From NCBI RefSeq assembly GCF_002556635.1, contig NZ_MWMO01000011.1, positions 62,001 to 126,000 on the forward strand: 64,000 nucleotides of DNA, read 5' to 3'. Shown here in pieces: positions 60,292 to 64,000 of this stretch. The translations under genes were made by a program, and so were the position numbers. Each line of letters begins with the position of its first letter. Positions within the stretch are counted from its first letter, which is position 1. This stretch comes from Novosphingobium sp. PC22D (GTDB taxonomy: Bacteria; Pseudomonadota; Alphaproteobacteria; Sphingomonadales; Sphingomonadaceae). Below the pieces are notes generated by a model, which did no database searches, was not told the DNA's origin, and was given only the letters and a program-made list of their open reading frames with translations.

Positions 60292-60573
60292 ATGGCCGAA
60301 AGCGCCGCCAATCTACCGCTACGATACCTGAGAACGCAGGAAGCGGCACGCGTCCTCGGACTCTCCGAGCGCACCCTCGAAAAGCATCGAACCTATGGCA
60401 CCGGCCCCAACTATCGAAAGCTCGGCGGCCGCGTCGTCTATTCGATAGACGATCTCCAGACATGGGCCGATCGCGGCCTTGTCAGCTCGACCTCCGACCC
60501 CCGTGCCGGCACCGTGCTCCCTGCCAAGCGCCAGCCCGCCGCCCCTGCCGCCGGCGGCCGCTTCCCGCGCTGA
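60292..60573 (+). CDS. helix-turn-helix excisionase (RdfS/AlpA-like)
   Basis: The 93-residue protein has a winged-helix MerR/AlpA-type domain LRYLRTQEAARVLGLSERTLEKHRTYGTGPNYRKLGGRVVYSIDDLQTWADRG (about 10-60) and a loose Pro/Arg-rich tail. GGAGGT is 6 nt before the ATG. Proteins of this kind directly downstream of FseA are recombination directionality factors that promote excision with the integrase. The link is from gene order and domain type. Confidence 0.82.
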   Translation: MAESAANLPLRYLRTQEAARVLGLSERTLEKHRTYGTGPNYRKLGGRVVYSIDDLQTWADRGLVSSTSDPRAGTVLPAKRQPAAPAAGGRFPR

Positions 60574-60584
60574 GCCGACCTGCC

Positions 60585-61472
60585 ATGTCGTACCCCCACC
60601 GGCATCGCGATGAACGTGCGCAGCTCGACCTGTTCCGAGCGCTGCCCGGCGATCTTGCGCCCCGCGATGCGCAGGATCTCATGGCCTATCCGTTCTTCTC
60701 GCTGGCCAAGTCGAAGCGCCTAGCGCCCATAGACTTCAAAGCGGGTTCGGTGAAGATCCGCGTCGAGGCAGTCGCCGAGCACGGAATGGCGACGATCTGG
60801 GACGCCGACGTTCTGATCTGGGCCGCCTCGCAGATCGTCGAAGCACGCGATCTCGGCCTGCGGCCGTCGCGCCTGATGGCGACCACCCCCTATGAAATCC
60901 TCAACTTCATCGGCCGCGGCGTGTCACTCCGCGACTACGACCGCCTGAAGGCTGCGCTCGACCGGCTTCAGTCGACCACGGTGGCGACCTCGATCCGCCA
61001 ACCGACCGAGCGGCGGATGCACCGCTTCTCCTGGATCAACGAGTGGAAGGAGCGCGCGGATGATCGCGGGCGCCCCCTCGGACTCGAACTGATCGTCCCC
61101 GACTGGTTCTACGGCGCGGTCCTCGACGACGCGCTCGTGCTGACCATCGACCGCAATTATTTCGGTCTGACGGGAGGCCTGGAGCGCTGGCTGTACCGCC
61201 TCGTGCGCAAGCACGGCGGCAAGCAGGAGTTTGGCTGGAGTTTCGACTTCCCGCATCTCCACGCCAAGTCGGGCAGCCTCTCGCCGCTCAAGCACTTCGC
61301 CTACGACCTCCGCGACATCGTCAAACGCCAGCCGCTGCCCGGCTACCGCCTGGCTATCGAGCAATGCGTCGGCGGTCCCGAAATCCTGTCGTTCGTGCCG
61401 ACCGATCCGGATGCCCTCGGCATCCCGCGCCGTCGTCGCCGGACCAAACCTCACCCTGGGGATAAGCTGTGA
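60585..61472 (+). CDS. repA: RepA-type replication initiator protein (RPA family)
   Basis: The 295-residue protein starts MSYPHRHRDERAQLDLFRALPGDLAPRDAQDLMAYPFFSLAKSKRLAPIDF and has two winged-helix segments (TPYEILNFIGRGVSLRDYDRLKAALDRLQSTTVATSI and GGLERWLYRLVRKHGGKQEFGWSFDFPHLHAKSG). These are the plasmid replication initiator A family blocks. The three iterons that start 7 bp after its stop would be its binding sites. It implies that the excised element can replicate as a plasmid. A longer upstream frame lacks coding character. Confidence 0.9.
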   Translation: MSYPHRHRDERAQLDLFRALPGDLAPRDAQDLMAYPFFSLAKSKRLAPIDFKAGSVKIRVEAVAEHGMATIWDADVLIWAASQIVEARDLGLRPSRLMATTPYEILNFIGRGVSLRDYDRLKAALDRLQSTTVATSIRQPTERRMHRFSWINEWKERADDRGRPLGLELIVPDWFYGAVLDDALVLTIDRNYFGLTGGLERWLYRLVRKHGGKQEFGWSFDFPHLHAKSGSLSPLKHFAYDLRDIVKRQPLPGYRLAIEQCVGGPEILSFVPTDPDALGIPRRRRRTKPHPGDKL

Positions 61473-61478
61473 ATCGTC

Positions 61479-61544
61479 TCGTGCTATCAGGGACCGGCAC
61501 TATCGTGCCATCGGGGACCGGACTCTCGTGCTATCGGGGACCGG
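61479..61544 (+). repeat. three iterons TCGTGCTATCGGGGACCGG
   Basis: Direct repeats are at 61479-61497 (one base different), 61503-61521 (one base different) and 61526-61544, with 24- and 23-bp spacing. They begin 7 bp after repA, the layout of an iteron-controlled origin of replication. The AT-rich DNA after them (about 61590-61625) could be the opening region. Confidence 0.8.
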
Positions 61545-61603
61545 AATCGCCGAATCCTCGCGCTGAATCAGCAGCTTGCGAGCCCCGTAACTTATCTAAC
61601 CTA

Positions 61604-61618
61604 GATTCCTACGGAATC
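61604..61618. promoter_or_regulatory. palindrome before parA, possible partition site or operator
   Basis: AGATTCCTACGGAATCT (61603-61619) is a perfect 7-bp-arm palindrome with a 3-bp centre, 62 bp before the parA ATG. It may be a parS-like site or an autoregulatory operator for parA. Confidence 0.5.
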
Positions 61619-61680
61619 TTTCTAACGCGACCGCCGTTTTCGGCCGCTGTGGACGAGTCCCCTTTTCCCGGGAGACTGTC

Positions 61681-62319
61681 ATGATCGTCGCGCTCCTCAA
61701 TCAGAAAGGCGGCGTCGGCAAGACGACATTGGCGTTGCATCTCGCTGGTGAATGGGCACGCGGTGGACGGCGCGTCACGCTGATCGACGCCGACCCCCAG
61801 GGTTCGGCGCTCGACTGGTCGCAGCAGCGCAGCCGAGAGGGGTTGGAGCGGCTGTTCGGTGTCGTCGGCCTGGCCCGCGACACGCTGCACCGCGAAGCGC
61901 CGGAGTTGGCCCGCGACGTCGACCATGTCGTCATCGACGGCCCGCCGCGCGTCGCCGGGCTGATGCGCTCGGCGCTGCTCGCGGCCGATCTCGTGCTCAT
62001 TCCGGTGCAGCCGTCGCCGCTCGATGGCTGGGCCTCGGCGGAGATGCTCTCGTTGCTCGGCGAGGCACGCATCTATCGCCCGCAGCTCGCCGCCCGCTTC
62101 GTACTGAACCGCTGCGCGGCTCGCACCGTGTTGGCGCGCGAGACCGCCGAAACGCTCGCGGATCACGACCCGCCCTTGCTCTCGACCACGATCGGCCAGC
62201 GCATCGTCTTCGCCGATGTCGTGCAGACCGGCCGGCTCGCCGCCGAGCAAGACGAGGATTGCCCTGGGGCGCGCGAGATCGCCGCGCTCGCAGCGGAAGT
62301 CGCGAGGATCTGCGCATGA
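61681..62319 (+). CDS. parA: ParA-family partition ATPase
   Basis: The 212-residue Walker-type ATPase has the deviant Walker A LNQKGGVGKTTLALHLA, Walker B segments VTLIDADPQGSALDW and HVVIDGPPRVAGL, and the C-terminal switch region. It is short and lacks an N-terminal helix-turn-helix, as in small plasmid ParA (ParF-like) proteins. It shares an ATGA overlap with the next small gene, which probably encodes its DNA-binding partner. It would segregate or stabilise the element when it is circular. Confidence 0.92.
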   Translation: MIVALLNQKGGVGKTTLALHLAGEWARGGRRVTLIDADPQGSALDWSQQRSREGLERLFGVVGLARDTLHREAPELARDVDHVVIDGPPRVAGLMRSALLAADLVLIPVQPSPLDGWASAEMLSLLGEARIYRPQLAARFVLNRCAARTVLARETAETLADHDPPLLSTTIGQRIVFADVVQTGRLAAEQDEDCPGAREIAALAAEVARICA

Positions 62320-62570
62320 GCGCGCGGTCCCCGAAACGCAGCTTCGCGGCGCGTCCGGCCGATCCGGAGAGCTGGATCAAGGCGCCCGAACGCCACCCCC
62401 CGCGCGCGCAAGCCGGCGAGGACTTCTCGGCGCGACTGACGATCGACGTGACCGCGGATATGCGCGGCCGCATCAAGATCGCCGCCTTCCAGCGCGGCCA
62501 GACCGTCGCCGACATGCTGCGCGCGCTGTTCGAGCGCGAATTTCCACCCCCATCAGGAGAAGGATCATGA
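62316..62570 (+). CDS. small basic protein, possible ParA partner
   Basis: The 84-residue product (MSARSPKRSFAARPADPESWIKAPERHPPRAQAGEDFSARLTIDVTADMRGRIKIAAFQRGQTVADMLRALFEREF) has a basic N-terminus. Its C-terminal half, ARLTIDVTADMRGRIKIAAFQRGQTVADMLRALFE, has the strand-helix-helix form of ribbon-helix-helix DNA-binding proteins (ParG-like). Coupled to parA by ATGA, it is the likely centromere-binding partner. The family is inferred from shape, not from a known signature. Confidence 0.75.
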   Translation: MSARSPKRSFAARPADPESWIKAPERHPPRAQAGEDFSARLTIDVTADMRGRIKIAAFQRGQTVADMLRALFEREFPPPSGEGS

Positions 62571-63088
62571 CCGGCCCTGGCGCCGCGCCAATGCGCGTCG
62601 GCCGCGCCGCCATCGAGCTGCCGGTCGACAGCCTCACCCAGGTCGAACTTACTTGGGTCGAGAAGCGAACGGAGCACTGGATACGGTTCGGTCGCGAGCT
62701 ACGCGACCAGATCCTCGACCGGCGCCGACGCATCCTCTTCTTCCTTCCCGGAAGCATCTTCGCGCTGGTCCGATGGGCCGCGAATGAGCACGGGACCGTG
62801 CTCTCGCGCCTCGACATCCTGCGCGCCGTTGAGCCTGCTGCGCCGTGCCAGACGGTGCCGACCGTCACGCCCGGCGCGGACATCCTCTTGCGCGTCGATG
62901 GCTGGCCGAAGGTGGAGCGCATGCTCCAGCTTATCGACGCGATCGAGGCACGCGGCATCGACCCGATCGAGGTCTCGCCGGACCATTGGCGCCATGTCCA
63001 CAACCGAATGACTGTTGGCGAAACACCGCGCGCGTATGGTCCGCGCCAGCATCGCGCTTTTCTCCTGCGTCGGGAGATCGGCGCATGA
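62567..63088 (+). CDS. DUF2840 family ICE protein
   Basis: The 173-residue protein has LTQVELTWVEKRTEHWIRFGRELRDQILDRRRRILFFLPGSIFALVRWAANEHGTVLSRLDILRA, GADILLRVDGWPKVERMLQLIDAIEARGIDPIEVSPDHWRHVHNRM and the C-terminal RQHRAFLLRR. This is DUF2840, a family almost restricted to this class of conjugative elements and usually placed between parA and traF, as here. It overlaps both neighbours. Its role is unknown. Confidence 0.88.
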   Translation: MTGPGAAPMRVGRAAIELPVDSLTQVELTWVEKRTEHWIRFGRELRDQILDRRRRILFFLPGSIFALVRWAANEHGTVLSRLDILRAVEPAAPCQTVPTVTPGADILLRVDGWPKVERMLQLIDAIEARGIDPIEVSPDHWRHVHNRMTVGETPRAYGPRQHRAFLLRREIGA

Positions 63089-63630
63089 CCCGGCTCTCCT
63101 ATGCCATCGTCACGACGGCGGCAGTGTCGCTTCTCGGCTTCGCCTCGATCGCTTCGTTCGCGCCGCGCCTCATCTGGAACGCGTCCGCCAGCACCCCCGT
63201 CGGCTTCTACACGATCGGCGATGTGGGCGCCCTCAACGTGACCGATCTGGTGGCGGTCGACGCGCCCGAACCGCTCGCCACTTTCCTGTCGGATGGCGGC
63301 TACCTGCCGCGCGGCGTGCCGCTTCTGAAGCGCGTCGCCGCGCTGCCGGGACAGCGGGTCTGCCGAAACGGGCTCGCCATCACCGTCGACGGCGTGCCGC
63401 TAGGCGATGCCCTCGACCGCGATAGCCGTGGTCGCCCGCTTCCCGTTTGGCAGGGCTGCCGATCGGTCGCGGATGGCGAGCTGTTCCTGATGAACTGGCA
63501 AGTCCGCGACAGCCTCGACGGTCGCTACTTCGGGCCGCTTCCGGCCTGGGCCGTGATCGGGCGGGCCACCCCTCTCTACACCGACGAGGACGGCGATGGC
63601 CGCTTCGTCTGGCGCGCGCCGACGCGGTGA
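63085..63630 (+). CDS. traF: TraF-like S26 signal peptidase for pilin maturation
   Basis: The 181-residue membrane-anchored protease has an N-terminal helix (TRLSYAIVTTAAVSLLGFASIASF) and S26 family segments SASTPVGFYTIGD (catalytic Ser in the STPVG motif), LLKRVAALPGQRV (catalytic Lys in LLKRV) and DSRGRPLPVWQGCRSVADGELFLMN. TraF-type peptidases cyclise or trim the conjugative pilin. It follows DUF2840 with an ATGA overlap, fixing this as the start of the transfer region. Confidence 0.92.
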   Translation: MTRLSYAIVTTAAVSLLGFASIASFAPRLIWNASASTPVGFYTIGDVGALNVTDLVAVDAPEPLATFLSDGGYLPRGVPLLKRVAALPGQRVCRNGLAITVDGVPLGDALDRDSRGRPLPVWQGCRSVADGELFLMNWQVRDSLDGRYFGPLPAWAVIGRATPLYTDEDGDGRFVWRAPTR

Positions 63631-63676
63631 CGGCGTGCCCATGCCCCTCTTCACCGCAATCTGAAGGAGACGACCA

Positions 63677-64000
63677 ATGCCCGTGATCGGTCAATTCATG
63701 CGCGAGAATGATGGCTTTATCGGCCACCTGACGACGCTGTCCCTGCACCAGGACATCATCATCGTTCCGGCCGAACCGTCCGATGCAGAGAACGCGCCTG
63801 ACTTCCGCGTGCATGTCCTCGATACGATGAGCAACGAGACCGGCGCGGAGATCGGCGCCGGCTGGAAGCGCACCGGCGAGAAGGCCGGCGATTACGTCTC
63901 GCTACAGCTCGACGATCCCACCTTCGCACATCCGATCCGCGCCAATCTGTTCCAGTCCGCAGACGATAAGTCCGCCTGGGGCCTGCACTGGAATCGTCCG
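63677..64000 (+). CDS. DUF736 family protein, second copy, 3' end outside the window
   Basis: The 108 visible residues (MPVIGQFMRENDGFIGHLTTLSLHQDIIIVPAEPSD, GAEIGAGWKRTGEKAGDYVSLQLDDPTFAHPIRANLF, LHWNRP) match DUF736 and align with the copy at 58147, though strongly diverged. AAGGAG is 9 nt before the ATG. The family is about this length, so only a few residues are missing. It normally precedes the relaxase and T4SS genes. Confidence 0.88.
   Translation, partial: MPVIGQFMRENDGFIGHLTTLSLHQDIIIVPAEPSDAENAPDFRVHVLDTMSNETGAEIGAGWKRTGEKAGDYVSLQLDDPTFAHPIRANLFQSADDKSAWGLHWNRP

Noticed and set aside
61479..61544. Three spaced direct repeats considered as a small CRISPR array
   Set aside because: Spacers are only 4-5 bp and there are no cas genes; position right after repA and period of 23-24 bp fit iterons.

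Overview
The window is high-GC alphaproteobacterial DNA, most likely from the Sphingomonadales (Sphingomonadaceae or Erythrobacteraceae). That assignment is an inference from gene families and codon use; there is no rRNA here to settle it. It falls into two parts that meet near position 16,680.

Positions 1 to about 16,670 are ordinary chromosome. They hold the 3' end of nrdB facing nrdA (ribonucleotide reductase), a secreted protein with proline-rich repeats, a GlsB/YeaQ membrane protein, nadB, an ABC ATPase, a zf-CHCC protein, a methyltransferase, tldD, a TetR regulator, DUF924 and DoxX-like genes, a MATE pump and a Cds1-like PLP enzyme. A REP-like palindrome and then the sequence ATCGAGTGGGAGTGA (minus strand, 16674-16688) follow. 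The latter equals the last codons of guaA (I-E-W-E-stop), a known attachment site for genomic islands, and marks the left end of an integrative element that runs past the end of the window.

The left third of the island (16.9-32.5 kb) is a defence cluster: an Mrr-like nuclease, a QatABCD anti-phage operon whose qatA is frameshifted, a hipBA operon with a third coupled gene, an RloC/PrrC-like ATPase ending in a HEPN ribonuclease motif, a TauD-type dioxygenase coupled to a HEPN/zinc-ribbon gene, and a GHKL ATPase fused to a Shedu-like nuclease domain. The qat and hipBA operons carry matching operator-like sequences. A GAF-GGDEF-EAL protein follows at 32.5-34.5 kb.

From 34.6 to 41.6 kb lies an arsenic/chromate resistance cassette (arsR, two unrelated arsC types, acr3, arsH, chrA, a TauE-like permease) with an IS1182-family transposase. 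Perfect 18-bp inverted repeats bound it. It looks like one transposon that landed in the divergent promoter region between the EAL gene and a DUF932 gene.

From 41.7 kb to the end is the conserved backbone of an integrative and conjugative element: DUF932, ParB-like, a string of small genes of unknown function, a PAPS-reductase-like protein, a methylase/strawberry-notch helicase, a Toprim primase-like protein, DUF2493 and DUF736. A control region follows, with an XRE regulator, a small DUF2285 gene, an FseA-like pair of overlapping frames joined by a probable +1 ribosomal frameshift, and an excisionase. Next come a RepA initiator with three iterons, ParA, DUF2840, the TraF signal peptidase and a second DUF736. 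The conjugation apparatus, relaxase and integrase should lie to the right of the window. Three copies of the palindrome CGACTATWATAGTCG and a family of structured 5' leaders appear to tie the backbone genes into one regulatory network.
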